Below, piece by piece: positions 1 through 8,973 of a stretch of 64,000 bases of DNA. Below the pieces are notes generated by a model. That model saw only the letters and a program-made list of their open reading frames with translations. It did not search any database and was not told the DNA's origin. Made by a program: the position numbers and the translations under genes. The DNA is from Paenibacillus sp. PastM-3 (GTDB taxonomy: Bacteria; Bacillota; Bacilli; Paenibacillales; Paenibacillaceae), in NCBI RefSeq assembly GCF_029893965.1, contig NZ_JARXXP010000018.1:62001-126000 (forward strand), in the 5' to 3' direction. Each line of letters begins with the position of its first letter. Position 1 is the first letter of the stretch.

Positions 1-537
1 TTGCCGGTAAGCGTGTACTTGAGGGAGGATGGCAGGCTTGGAATCGAGCCGATTCATGAGCTGCAGTCACTGCGGGGTGAGAAGCGACTATCGCTTCGTG
101 ACAAGTCATTATCAGAAGCAAATGACCAGCTGAGGGCTATTCAAGGCGATATGCTGGAGATTCAGCTGGAAATGGGGCGGGGCAGTGCTGCACAGCTTGG
201 AATCAAGGTCCGGTGTACACCGGATGGAGAGGAAGAGACGCTGCTGTATTATGACTGGAAGGAATCGATGCTTTTGGCCGACCGGACGAAAACATCGCAG
301 CATCCGGAAGAAAAATGCAGCGGGATTCAGGGCGGCAAGCTGGATCTGTGCGGCGAGAATCTGAAGCTGCATCTCTATCTGGACCGCTCCATGGTCGAAG
401 CCTATGCCAACGGACTCAAAAGCCTGACGACCCGCGTATATCCGGGCCGCAAGGATGCTTTGGGGCTTAGACTATGGGGAGATGGGGAGTCCTTGGTGAA
501 GTCTTTGGAAATTTGGGAAATGAAGTCTATATGGTAA
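1..537 (+). CDS. GH32 family enzyme, C-terminal part (5' end outside window)
   Basis: This is the last 178 codons of a glycoside hydrolase family 32 protein (levanase, invertase or sucrose-6-phosphate hydrolase group); the catalytic beta-propeller lies before the window. The visible part is the C-terminal beta-sandwich. Its diagnostic stretch is LYLDRSMVEAYANG followed by LTTRVYP near residues 127-150, the family's conserved LDRS-x-VE-x-(F/Y)-x-N and T-x-R-x-YP pattern. The TTG at position 1 is not a credible start. The enzyme would release fructose from sucrose or fructans. A GC-rich hairpin follows the stop at once. Substrate cannot be decided from this portion. Confidence 0.8.
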   Translation: MPVSVYLREDGRLGIEPIHELQSLRGEKRLSLRDKSLSEANDQLRAIQGDMLEIQLEMGRGSAAQLGIKVRCTPDGEEETLLYYDWKESMLLADRTKTSQHPEEKCSGIQGGKLDLCGENLKLHLYLDRSMVEAYANGLKSLTTRVYPGRKDALGLRLWGDGESLVKSLEIWEMKSIW

Positions 538-540
538 TGC

Positions 541-561
541 GGAGCGCCACGGCGCTCCTTC
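541..561 (+). terminator. Stem-loop after the GH32 gene
   Basis: An inverted repeat GGAGCGC-CACG-GCGCTCC starts a few bases after the GH32 stop. The T-run after it is poor (TTCCCTC), so it could be a weak terminator or an mRNA 3' end. Confidence 0.4.
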
Positions 562-604
562 CCTCATGGATACAGCAATTAACGCAAAGAAGTAGATAAT
601 TGTT

Positions 605-618
605 TGTAAGCGCTTCAT
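605..618 (+). promoter_or_regulatory. cre-like catabolite operator
   Basis: TGTAAGCGCTTCAT fits the CcpA operator pattern TGWNANCGNTNWCA with one mismatch near its right end. It lies 30 bp before the start of the following (broken) secreted glycosidase gene, where glucose repression would be expected. Other LacI-family proteins bind similar palindromes, so CcpA is an inference. Confidence 0.6.
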
Positions 619-648
619 TTAATCAAACATAATGAAGGAGGCTTGTTA

Positions 649-1018
649 ATGAGGAAAGCTAATCGAAAGACATCCTGGATTTCCAGAGTGGTAGCAGGGG
701 GGCTGATTCTGCAGCTTGCGGCTCCAGGTATTCAAGGAACAGCCGCGGATGCGGTCTATGAAATTGTAAACCCGGGCTTTGAAACCGGAGGCTTGACGGG
801 ATGGACTGTAACCAAAGGAAACGCCTTTGGTCCGGATAGTGTATCCGGAGAATCCACCTGGTGGGCGGAACAAATCCCGTATAACCAGGAGGGTACTTAT
901 CGTTAAACGGCTGGAAATACAATGAAGCAGCAACAGGTGCGCTTCGTTCCAGCACCTTCGAGCTGGGGGAACAGGCTGGATTACCTTTAGGCTGGTTATT
1001 CGGAATATCCCAAGCTAA
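649..1018 (+). pseudogene. Relic of a secreted GH32 (levanase-like) gene, N-terminal part
   Basis: A good ribosome-binding site (GAAGGAGG at 634-641) precedes ATG 649. The product begins with a Sec signal peptide (basic MRKANRK, then a hydrophobic run) followed by NPGFETGGLTGWTV, typical of the N-terminal domain of secreted levanase-type GH32 proteins. The frame stops at 904-906. Homology continues in another frame (LNGWKYNEAATGALRSSTFE), and after a further shift near 965 as TGWITFRL, so at least two frameshifts are present. Downstream, GH32 similarity gives way to GH39 sequence, so a deletion or recombination removed the rest. The cre-like site upstream looks intact. Confidence 0.75.
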
Positions 1019-1020
1019 AA

Positions 1021-1818
1021 ACGGAAGAAGGCCGTTTAACCCGGATCATGCCCCCGGCATTTTTCAAAGAAAGCATTGACCGTGTGCGGCAAAAAATGAA
1101 GGCGGCCTCGTACAGTGACGTTGAGCTTCATATTACCGAGTGGAATTTTTCGCTGTACGACCGGAATCTGCTGCACGATACGATGTTTATGGCCCCTTTT
1201 GTCATCTACCAGACGATGAACACGCTCGGGGACGTGGAGGCAATGGCCTACTGGTCCTTTACCGATGTTTTTGAAGAAAGTGTCGTTCCCGCTTCCCCGT
1301 TCTATGGAGGCTTTGGCCTGATCAACCGCGACGGGCTGAAGAAACCCGGATATTACGCGTTTGAGCTGATGCAGAAGCTGGGTGACGAGCTGCTGATGCA
1401 GGGGGATGGTTATGCTTGTACCAGGAAAAGTGACAGAAGCCTGCAGTTTCTGTTCTATCACTATGTCCATGTGGATCAGCTGTTTGCGAGCGGAGACTGG
1501 TAAGAGCTGTCCGGTTCCACCCGTTATGATGTATTTGAGGAAAAAGGCAGCAAAGCCTTTGAAATCACGCTAAACCAGCTGACTGGACCCTATAAATGCA
1601 CCAGCTATCAGCTGGACCGGGAGCATAGGTCGGTATTCGATGAGTGGATGACTATGGGCGCGCCTGATTTTTTAACGCAGGAGGAAATTCAGTATTTAAA
1701 CAGCAGAAGCGGTCCGGTCATCCGGACAGAGCTTGTTGAGCAGGAAAGCTGGCGCAAAGAGATTGTACTCCCGCCCCATGGGGTGCTGCTGCTCCAGCTC
1801 GAAAGGCAGTATTATTGA
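1021..1818 (+). pseudogene. Relic of a GH39 beta-xylosidase, C-terminal part
   Basis: The open frame from about 1021 reads as the C-terminal half of a GH39 xylan beta-xylosidase: ITEWNFS near 1129-1149 (the E of the TEW motif is the expected nucleophile), HDTMFMAPF, and the GLINRDGLKKPGYYAF region. An in-frame TAA at 1501 interrupts it, but coding similarity continues in the same frame (the C-terminal beta-sandwich) to TGA at 1816. The N-terminal half with the acid/base glutamate is absent, replaced by the GH32 relic. It is therefore a fused, truncated, nonsense-mutated relic. Confidence 0.8.
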
Positions 1819-1832
1819 AAATACACCGCGCA

Positions 1833-1866
1833 AACATCCCTTTTCTGATGAAGGGGTGTTTTTTGT
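1833..1866 (+). terminator. Rho-independent terminator
   Basis: A 10-bp stem, AACATCCCTT with AAGGGGTGTT and an 8-nt loop, is followed by TTTTTTG. It sits just after the GH39 relic's stop and would have ended that transcript. Confidence 0.85.
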
Positions 1867-2023
1867 TGTTTATTTTGGATCGAAGCAGACAAGCTAGTAT
1901 AAGAGGCAAGGAAGTAGGCAAAATACGAACCCGGATGCGGTAAGTTACAACAAGAAAACGGTATCATAAAACACTATACTAGGGTTGTATCAGCATCAGC
2001 TAAGAGAAAGACAGGGGGAATTT

Positions 2024-2572
2024 AGATGAAGCGTTCATGAAGTGGATGACAGAATCGTTTGCACCTAGATTGGAGGCGTTTACAAATAATCTCTGGGTGG
2101 CATCCATCCAGGAAGCCATTATGGTGGCGATTCCGATGATTTTTATCGGCTCGATTATTACACTCATTTCAATCTTGAAGGATTTCATTCCGGGGATGCC
2201 GGATCTTACACCTATCACGACCTTTAGCTTCGGGCTGTTGGGGTTGTTTATTGCTTTTTTAACGCCGTATACCGTCATGGAAAAAAGAGAGCGCTGCTGG
2301 CGGGAATGAGCGGGGTATCGCTCTTTGTGCTGCTGCTTAACCCGACCCTAAATGAAGACGGAACCATCCAGTTCATTCTGGAACGGTTTGGGCCTTCGGG
2401 GATGATTACGGCACTCCTGGTTGGTGTGTTTGTGGCTCTTGTCATGAATCTGTGCAACAAATTCTCGTTCTTCAAAAAGGGCTCCTCCCTTCCGGAGTTC
2501 ATTATGGACTGGTTTGATTTTCTCGTGCCGATTGCCCTTATTTTAACTACAGGCTGGGTTCTGGTCTATCCG
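2024..2572 (+). pseudogene. Relic of a PTS cellobiose/lactose-type EIIC permease
   Basis: Both open pieces belong to the membrane subunit of a lactose/cellobiose-family PTS: KWMTESFAPRLEAFTNNLWV followed by hydrophobic segments, then GMSGVSLFVLLLNPTL. There is a frameshift in the A6 tract at 2280-2285 (MEKK...RALLAGMSGVSL is restored by one base). A second shift at the start puts the ATG at 2024 (after AGGGGGA) out of frame with the homologous ATG at 2037. After about 2572 the frame runs into the 3' end of the convergent AraC gene, so more than half of a normal EIIC (about 430 residues) is missing. Confidence 0.8.
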
Positions 2573-2574
2573 CT

Positions 2575-3351
2575 TCATTTCGCCCTGTACTGGGAGGGGG
2601 TCAGCCTGAGCTGTTGCTTGAACTGACGCATGAAGTGGATTTCGCTTGCATAGCCGCACATCTCGGCAATCTTCTTGACGGAAATATCTGTAGTGGCGAG
2701 CAGGTACTTCGCATGTTCTATCCGGCTGGCAATGACATCGGCCATCGGACTTACACCGAAGAAGCCCTTATACAAGTGCTGGAAACACGACCTGCTCATG
2801 GTCAGCTCGTGGGACAGTCCGTCGATCGTCCAGTTCAGGTAGGGCTGGTTATAAATTTTGGTGCGTATAATCGACATCTTGTTGTAATGCGTAGTGCCGA
2901 CTTCCCGCCCGGTGGAATGGATCCGGTTGCTCAGCTTGATGAAGAATAATTGTAAATATAATTCTATGGTCTCGTCTTTATGCGGGTTGGAGGAGTAAGC
3001 CTCATAGCACAAATTGTTAATAATAATGGACAGCTCATTTAAATCGCCAATCGGCATTACTGTGTTCTTGGGAATAGCCAGCCTGTCCAGCAGCGCTTCA
3101 TCGTCCGGCTTGTCCAGCCGGAAATGAAACCAGTCATTGGTGAACTGTGACCCGTAAGCTCGGTAGAACTGGGGGGTATGCTCGCTGTACAGGATGAAGG
3201 AGTCAGGCCCGGTAATCCGGCTCTCTCCGTCAAAAGTGAAGATAGCCGGTGTCTTCAGCAGCAGCAGCATATAGTCGCCGGAGCCTTGGGGCCTGTTGAT
3301 GATAAAGTCCGCGTCGTGGCTGTGATTGTAGCCGATATTGTATATGTTCAT
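2575..3351 (-). CDS. AraC-family transcriptional regulator
   Basis: A 258-residue regulator with an N-terminal cupin-like sensor domain (about residues 1-150) and a C-terminal AraC double helix-turn-helix: RIEHAKYLLATTDISVKKIAEMCGY, then FMRQFKQQLRLTPSQYR at the end. The ATG at 3351 is preceded by GGAGG. It is divergent from the GH5-GH51 pair, so control of those genes is the simplest guess. It resembles the second AraC protein at 27918 in length and in its N-terminal NDW motif, so the two are probably paralogs. Its 3' end abuts the truncated EIIC gene, so the deletion junction lies next to its stop. The inducing sugar is not known. Confidence 0.85.
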   Translation of the reverse strand: MNIYNIGYNHSHDADFIINRPQGSGDYMLLLLKTPAIFTFDGESRITGPDSFILYSEHTPQFYRAYGSQFTNDWFHFRLDKPDDEALLDRLAIPKNTVMPIGDLNELSIIINNLCYEAYSSNPHKDETIELYLQLFFIKLSNRIHSTGREVGTTHYNKMSIIRTKIYNQPYLNWTIDGLSHELTMSRSCFQHLYKGFFGVSPMADVIASRIEHAKYLLATTDISVKKIAEMCGYASEIHFMRQFKQQLRLTPSQYRAK

Positions 3352-3538
3352 GGGAACCTCCGGTCAGCAGATAGGTCTATTGTAAAAGCAAGCAGGCGGT
3401 CTTGTAAATAATGATTGCACAATAGGTTAGTACTTGCGCACGATGTGTAATTGTCCTTACGGCCGGGGTTATCTATGCTTAATGCAGGTAGCAGGAGCAA
3501 CATATGATGCAGGCGGAAGCCAGAGAGGATGATAGGTG

Positions 3539-4552
3539 ATGAAAGAATGGATCGGTTATTCAAGAGGGGTTAACCTGGGAGGCTGGCTGTCCCAGTGTCC
3601 GTATCAGCAGGCACATTATGACTCCTTCATAACGGAGAAGGATATCGAGATGATTGCTTCCTGGGGCCTGGACCATGTCCGGCTGCCGGTAGATTATGAA
3701 GTTATTGAAGAGTCGGGGAACACAGAGGCTTATGCGGGATTCAAGCATATTGACAATTGCATCCGCTGGTGCGCCGATAACGGACTGAACCTCATTATTG
3801 ATCTGCATAAGACCCCCGGATTCTCCTTCGACAGCGTGGCCTCCAATTCCCTGTTTGACGACCCGACGCTCCAGCTCCGGTTCCTTCATTTGTGGAAGGC
3901 AATCTCTAGCCGTTACGCAAGCTATAAGGACACCGTAGCCTTTGAATTGTTAAATGAAATTGTGGAGAAGGACAGCAGTCGCTGGAATGCGCTGGCCCGC
4001 AGGACGGTTGCCGAGATCCGCAAGTATGCGCCGGAGACCAAAATTGTCATCGGCGGCATCCAGTGGAACAGCGTACATACCCTCGGGCTGCTCGATCAGC
4101 CGTATGACGAGAATATCGTGTACACTTTCCATTTCTATGAGCCGTTCCTGTTCACGCACCAGCGTGCAGCCTGGGTGGAACAGATGCCAAAGAGCCGTAT
4201 AGAGTATCCGGGCGACCTGGAGACATACCGCAGCACTTCGGCGGCCATTGGGGCTTTCGGCTCGGGGCTGCATGCGGAAGGCATCAGCGGGATGGGTCCA
4301 GCCTATATGACCAGCCTGATCCGGAATGCCATTGATGTCGCTGCAGAGCGTAATGTGTATTTGTACTGCGGAGAATACGGCGTTATCGAACAAGCCCCGG
4401 CTCAAAGCGTGGTGAACTGGTACAGGGATGTCCATGATATTTTTGAACAATATAAGATCGGCAGGGCAGCATGGACCTATAAACAGATGGACTTCGGCAT
4501 CTCTGACCGCTACGACAGCAGCATTACCCCTGAGATCATTTCTTATTTGTAG
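3539..4552 (+). CDS. Cytoplasmic GH5 family glycosidase
   Basis: A 337-residue GH5 (cellulase superfamily, TIM barrel) enzyme. Motifs in order: RGVNLGGWLS at the N terminus, VRLPVDYE, IDLHKTPG, LLNEIV with the acid/base Glu140, HFYEP, and YCGEYGV with the nucleophile Glu279. It has no signal peptide, so it should act on imported oligosaccharides. ATG 3539 is chosen; GTG 3536 in the same frame is an alternative. GH51 follows after 37 bp, probably as one operon. Neighbours suggest a hemicellulose-derived substrate, but GH5 covers many specificities and I cannot pick one. Confidence 0.85.
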   Translation: MKEWIGYSRGVNLGGWLSQCPYQQAHYDSFITEKDIEMIASWGLDHVRLPVDYEVIEESGNTEAYAGFKHIDNCIRWCADNGLNLIIDLHKTPGFSFDSVASNSLFDDPTLQLRFLHLWKAISSRYASYKDTVAFELLNEIVEKDSSRWNALARRTVAEIRKYAPETKIVIGGIQWNSVHTLGLLDQPYDENIVYTFHFYEPFLFTHQRAAWVEQMPKSRIEYPGDLETYRSTSAAIGAFGSGLHAEGISGMGPAYMTSLIRNAIDVAAERNVYLYCGEYGVIEQAPAQSVVNWYRDVHDIFEQYKIGRAAWTYKQMDFGISDRYDSSITPEIISYL

Positions 4553-4589
4553 CCGTCAACGTACTAATCCATAAGCGAGGTTCCTATAT

Positions 4590-6536
4590 ATGAAAATACA
4601 AATTACAGACAAACCCGGTGCACCGATTTCGAAGGGGATGATCGGGCTCTTCTTTGAGGATATAAACTACGGTCTGGACGGCGGGCTGCATGCCGAAATG
4701 ATAGAGAACCGGTCCTTCGAATTCATGGAAGCGAGAGGCGATAAGGGTAATTTCAGCGAAACTTATGACAGCCTTTATGGCTGGAGCGCTTATCCCGCAG
4801 GGGCATACGCGGCAAGGCTGCAGATTCAAACGGAGCATCCCCAGAATCAGATCAATCCCCATTACCTGGAGTTTACTGCCGCAGAAGCCGGGAACGCCTT
4901 TACAAATAAGGCCTACGATGGAGTCTCTCTGAAGCCGGGAGTCCAGTATCAGGTATCCTTGTATTCCAGAACAGAGGGTTATGAAGGCGGAATTGAAGTC
5001 TCTGTGGAAAAGAACAACAAGGTTATGGCTCAGGCTGCCATAGCCCCGGCAGTAAGCGGAGAATGGACACGCTATACGGCGCAGCTCAGCTGCAGTGAGC
5101 CTGTCTCTTATGGAGATTTCGTCATCCGGCTGGATGCTCCAGGAACGGTATACTTTGATTTCATATCCATGCTTCCCTCAGATGCTGTGCTGGGTTTATT
5201 CCGCCGGGATCTGGTCGATTTGCTGGAGGAGATGAAACCCGGTTTTTTGCGGTTTCCGGGAGGGTGTATTGTAGAAGGATATTCCCTGGAGAACCGGTAC
5301 CAGTGGAAACGGAGTGTGGGCGCCGCCGAGCAGCGCAAGAATAACAGCAGCCGCTGGGCCATGCACGGGAATAATGAGGAGAATCAGTACACCAGCGAGT
5401 ACAGCCACTATAATCAGAGCCTGGGAATAGGCTTTTATGAGTACTTTCTCTTATGCGAATATTTGGATGCGCGGCCGATTCCGGTGCTGAATGTCGGACT
5501 GGCCTGCCAGTTCCAGTCAACAGAGCATGTGGGTGTAGATGATGCTGCTTTTCAGGAATATATTCAGGATGCACTGGATCTGCTGGAATTTGCCAATGGG
5601 ACGGCGGATTCGGAATGGGGCCGGCTCCGCATGGAGATGGGCCACCCTGAGGCGTTCGGATTGGAGATGATCGGGATTGGCAATGAACAGTGGGAGTGCG
5701 AGCACGCTGATTTCTTCACAAGATACGAGCTGTTCGAGCAGGCGATTCATGCACAATACCCTTCCGTACAGCTCATTGGTTCCGCCGGTCCGGATATCAG
5801 CTCTGTACATTATAGCCAGGCGTGGGAATATTACCGCAAACGGACTGAGGACAACCCGAATTTCGTATATGCCGTTGATGAGCATTATTATGTGAAGCCC
5901 GAATGGCTGTGCAGGAATGTTCATTTCTACGATCACTATCCCAGAGATATCAGGGTGTTTGCCGGGGAATATGCGGGTCACTATGGCAATGGGATGAATG
6001 CGCAGCACTTTAACAGCTGGGGGGCAGCACTCGCGGAAGCCGCATTCCTGACCGGAATTGAGCGAAATGCCGATATTGTGGTGCTTGCCTCCTATGCTCC
6101 ATTGTTTGCCAGACTGGGCTATGCCCAGTGGTCTCCTGACATGATCTGGTTCGACGGGGAGAGCAGCTACGGAACGCCAAGTTATTATGTGCAGCAAATG
6201 TACAGCACGCTTATGGGGACGAAGCTGCTGCAGACCGTAAATGAGAAAGAAGAGATCCCGTTCACGGTGTCGTATAACGAAGCGGAGCAGGTGATCTATG
6301 TGAAGCTGGTTAATACGTTGGAGCGTACAGTTCAGGTGGAGCTGAAGACGCAGATGGCCTTGAGCGGACGCGGGGAGGTATATGTTATGCAGGGACAGGA
6401 AGAAGAAGTGAACTCCATACAGACACCGCGTAACATTGCCCCTCATTGCGCTCCGCTTGAGACCGCCAGCCCGATGCTCTATGAGGTAGGGCCCAAGTCG
6501 TTTCATGTGCTGAAAATGGATTACAGGGTAAAGTGA
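4590..6536 (+). CDS. GH51 family alpha-L-arabinofuranosidase
   Basis: A 648-residue protein opening with GMIGLFFEDINYGLDGGLHAEM, the N terminus typical of GH51 arabinofuranosidases that carry a CBM4/9-like insert. That insert covers about residues 70-190 (ending VYFDFISMLP). The barrel follows: FLRFPGGCIVEG, GIGNEQWE with acid/base Glu366, and FAGEYAGHYGNG with nucleophile Glu460. A C-terminal beta-sandwich completes it. There is no signal peptide, so it should remove arabinose from imported arabinoxylo- or arabino-oligosaccharides. It is probably co-transcribed with the preceding GH5 gene, and a terminator follows. Confidence 0.9.
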   Translation: MKIQITDKPGAPISKGMIGLFFEDINYGLDGGLHAEMIENRSFEFMEARGDKGNFSETYDSLYGWSAYPAGAYAARLQIQTEHPQNQINPHYLEFTAAEAGNAFTNKAYDGVSLKPGVQYQVSLYSRTEGYEGGIEVSVEKNNKVMAQAAIAPAVSGEWTRYTAQLSCSEPVSYGDFVIRLDAPGTVYFDFISMLPSDAVLGLFRRDLVDLLEEMKPGFLRFPGGCIVEGYSLENRYQWKRSVGAAEQRKNNSSRWAMHGNNEENQYTSEYSHYNQSLGIGFYEYFLLCEYLDARPIPVLNVGLACQFQSTEHVGVDDAAFQEYIQDALDLLEFANGTADSEWGRLRMEMGHPEAFGLEMIGIGNEQWECEHADFFTRYELFEQAIHAQYPSVQLIGSAGPDISSVHYSQAWEYYRKRTEDNPNFVYAVDEHYYVKPEWLCRNVHFYDHYPRDIRVFAGEYAGHYGNGMNAQHFNSWGAALAEAAFLTGIERNADIVVLASYAPLFARLGYAQWSPDMIWFDGESSYGTPSYYVQQMYSTLMGTKLLQTVNEKEEIPFTVSYNEAEQVIYVKLVNTLERTVQVELKTQMALSGRGEVYVMQGQEEEVNSIQTPRNIAPHCAPLETASPMLYEVGPKSFHVLKMDYRVK

Positions 6537-6567
6537 GCTGACGCAGAAGCTCATAAGGTCAGATAAA

Positions 6568-6599
6568 GGGAGGGCGGCAGTTTGCCGTCTCTCTTTTTA
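6568..6599 (+). terminator. Rho-independent terminator of the GH5-GH51 operon
   Basis: GGCGGCA-GTT-TGCCGTC forms a 7-bp stem with a T-rich tail (TCTCTTTTTAT), about 30 bp after the GH51 stop. Confidence 0.85.
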
Positions 6600-7011
6600 T
6601 GTATAGGCTTATTCCGTTAAAGCAGATCGGGCTGAAGACGGATCCAGCAGCTGTACAAGACTTCAGGGATCTGAATCAGCTGAATCCGGAGGCCTTCGCC
6701 GCCGTTGAGAAGCTGCGGGTTGCAGATCTGATTCAAGGCGCACAAAGCTCAGGCCGCTGTAAAAGTGAACCGGGTGTATAGCGTGTATCAGTAAATCTAT
6801 AAATCTATCGGCAAAGAATATGTATTCATAAGGCAGCGGTTCTCCGACATTGGGGAACCGCTGCTCTTTGTTAACCGATTCTTTATTCATAGTTATCAAA
6901 TTGTTATCGATGTTCTGTATTTATCATGTATCTGCCATGCTCCACTAGGTATGATTAACTTATAAACAAAGTAAACGGATACAACGTTGATCAGCAAAGG
7001 GGAGCAGAAGC
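6600..7011 (+). other. Intergenic region before importer 1
   Basis: About 410 bp separate the GH51 terminator from the first permease. A 60-codon frame at 6599-6781 overlaps the terminator tail, lacks a ribosome-binding site and matches no family I know, so it is not called. A hairpin lies at 6832-6871. The last 140 bp are AT-rich and probably hold the importer promoter, but I see no convincing -35/-10 pair. Confidence 0.5.
6832..6871 (+). terminator. Stem-loop with T-rich tail
   Basis: GCAGCGGTTC and GAACCGCTGC form a 10-bp stem around a 12-nt loop, followed by TCTTTGTT. It resembles a second terminator shielding importer 1 from upstream transcription. Confidence 0.65.
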
Positions 7012-7980
7012 ATGAAAAACTTGGTTACGCCCGCCAGCGTAAAAGGCGAAAAACTGGATATGAATGCGGGGAAGCCCCGGAAGAAATCCAAATGGAAATC
7101 CACGATTAGTCTCGATCTGATGGTCCTTCCGGCTTTGATCTTAACCTTGATCTTCGCCTATATTCCGATGACGGGCCTGGCAATTGCCTTCAAAAATTAC
7201 AAGCCGGGGTTAGGGTTCAGCGGGTCTAAATGGGTGGGCCTGGAGCATTTTGAATACCTGTTCAGTATCCCGGAGAACGTTCAGATTATCTGGAACACGC
7301 TGATTATTGCCGGACTCAAGATGATCGCCGGGCTGATCGTTCCCTTCTTGTTCGCGCTGCTCCTGAATGAGATCAGAAAAATGGCGTTCAAGAAAACGGT
7401 CCAAACCATCGTCTATATGCCTCACTTTCTGTCATGGGTCATCCTGGGCGGGATCCTGTCCGACCTGCTGGCGAGAGACGGGGGCTTGATCAATCAGGTG
7501 CTGGTGAGTGTGTTTGGAATCCAGCCGATCTTTTTCCTGGGTGACGGGAACTGGTTCAGATTTGTTGTGGTTGTAAGTGATGTGTGGAAAGAGTTCGGCT
7601 TCAACACCATCGTCTTCCTGGCTTCCCTGGCGGGAATTAATCCGGCTCTCTATGAAGCCGCTGAAGTGGATGGAGCAGGGCGCTGGCAGCAGACCCTTGC
7701 TATTACGATGCCGGCTATGCTGCCGATTACCATCGTGGTTGGAACGCTGGCTCTTGGAAACGTTCTTAATGGAGGGTTTGACCAGATCTTTAACCTCTAT
7801 AACGCACTTGTATTCGACAAAGGTGATATTATCGATACATTTGTCTACAGACTTGGCATTGTGGACGGTAAGTTCAGCTTCTCAACAGCAGTCGGACTGT
7901 TCAAATCCGTTGTCAGCTTTGTGCTGATCGTATCGGCTTACCGCATCTCCTACAAATTTGCTAACTACCGTATTTTCTAG
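7012..7980 (+). CDS. ABC sugar importer permease 1 (LplB-like), importer 1
   Basis: A 322-residue inner subunit of a carbohydrate uptake ABC transporter. It has a cytoplasmic N-terminal tail, about six membrane segments beginning near residue 40, and the EAA loop YEAAEVDGAGRWQQTLAITMP (around residues 215-235) that docks on the shared ATPase. The start is backed by AAGGGGAG. The second permease follows after 18 bp and the binding protein lies beyond. As is common for this family, no ATPase is encoded nearby; an MsmX-type ATPase elsewhere would energise it. Given the neighbours, the substrate is likely arabino- or xylo-oligosaccharides. Confidence 0.9.
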   Translation: MKNLVTPASVKGEKLDMNAGKPRKKSKWKSTISLDLMVLPALILTLIFAYIPMTGLAIAFKNYKPGLGFSGSKWVGLEHFEYLFSIPENVQIIWNTLIIAGLKMIAGLIVPFLFALLLNEIRKMAFKKTVQTIVYMPHFLSWVILGGILSDLLARDGGLINQVLVSVFGIQPIFFLGDGNWFRFVVVVSDVWKEFGFNTIVFLASLAGINPALYEAAEVDGAGRWQQTLAITMPAMLPITIVVGTLALGNVLNGGFDQIFNLYNALVFDKGDIIDTFVYRLGIVDGKFSFSTAVGLFKSVVSFVLIVSAYRISYKFANYRIF

Positions 7981-7998
7981 AATGGAGGCCAACGTGGC

Positions 7999-8877
7999 AT
8001 GTATCATAAAACAAAATCTTACCGCATTTTCACCGTGTTCAACTATATCTTCATGATTGCTATCTCAGCCTTGTGCGTGATTCCGCTCATTCATGTCCTT
8101 GCTGTATCGTTCAGCGGGAAGTCGGCAGCCAACGCCAATCTGGTAGGTCTGTGGCCGGTAGATTTCACATTGGACGCCTATACCAAGACCGTAGCCAATG
8201 AAAATTTCACCCGTTCCATCTGGGTGACGCTGCAGCGGACGGTGCTGGGAACTGCGTTTAGCATGGGGGTAGTCATTCTGGCAGGCTATGCGCTGTCAAA
8301 AGAGAACGCCCGTTTCAGACGCCGGAATCTGTATATCTGGCTTCTGGTATTCACCATGCTGTTCAGCGGCGGCCTGGTTCCGATGTACATTCTGATTCAG
8401 AAGCTGAATTTGATGAATTCGATATGGGTTCTGATTCTTCCGGGTGCCGTCTCGGTATGGAACATCATCCTGCTCCTCAACTTCTTCAGGGCGGTCCCCA
8501 AAGAGATGGAGGAGGCAGCCTTTATAGACGGCGCGGGTCATTTCAGAACACTGTTCAGTGTATATCTCCCGGTATCCATGCCGGCGATTGCCACGCTGTC
8601 ACTGTTTACGATCGTCGGGCATTGGAACTCCTGGTTCGACGGTCTGCTCTATATGACGGATCACCGCAACTATCCGCTCGCTACCTTCCTGCAGTCGGTC
8701 ATTGTCCAGCAGGACTTCAGTAAGGTGACAGTGCGTCCGGAGGATCTTGAGAACATCTCGCAAAGAACGGTCAAAGCGGCTCAGATCTTCATCGGAATGG
8801 CGCCGATTCTCATCGTCTATCCATTCCTGCAGCGTTTCTTTGTTAAGGGAATTGTCCTCGGGGCGGTTAAAGAATAG
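7999..8877 (+). CDS. ABC sugar importer permease 2 (LplC/YtcP-like), importer 1
   Basis: A 292-residue partner permease with six predicted membrane segments. The EAA loop is MEEAAFIDGAGHFRTLFSVYLP (about residues 170-190), and the C terminus is the family-typical LVYPFLQRFFVKGIVLGAVKE. It sits in one operon with the upstream permease. A promoter-like sequence between it and the binding-protein gene would allow extra transcription of the latter. Confidence 0.9.
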   Translation: MYHKTKSYRIFTVFNYIFMIAISALCVIPLIHVLAVSFSGKSAANANLVGLWPVDFTLDAYTKTVANENFTRSIWVTLQRTVLGTAFSMGVVILAGYALSKENARFRRRNLYIWLLVFTMLFSGGLVPMYILIQKLNLMNSIWVLILPGAVSVWNIILLLNFFRAVPKEMEEAAFIDGAGHFRTLFSVYLPVSMPAIATLSLFTIVGHWNSWFDGLLYMTDHRNYPLATFLQSVIVQQDFSKVTVRPEDLENISQRTVKAAQIFIGMAPILIVYPFLQRFFVKGIVLGAVKE

Positions 8878-8921
8878 CTGCCCTTCCTATAAAAGGGGGT
8901 GATGCACGCGCTGAAAAAAGA

Positions 8922-8950
8922 TTGACTCAGAAACTTAATATGCTTAAATT
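8922..8950 (+). promoter_or_regulatory. Putative sigma-A promoter for the importer 1 binding protein
   Basis: TTGACT, a 17-bp spacer and TAAATT lie about 25 bp before the lipoprotein start codon. It would raise the binding protein above the permeases, as such systems usually require. The short remaining leader makes this moderately uncertain. Confidence 0.5.
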
Positions 8951-8973
8951 TCATTTAAAGGGGTGCAAGATTA

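Noticed and set aside
5517..6554. Long minus-strand frame opposite GH51, and similar long frames opposite GH3, GH130 and other genes
   Set aside because: Shadow frames of strongly biased coding sequence, without start signals or family resemblance.
6599..6781. 60-codon plus-strand frame after the GH51 gene
   Set aside because: It starts inside the terminator tail, has no ribosome-binding site and shows no recognisable family features.
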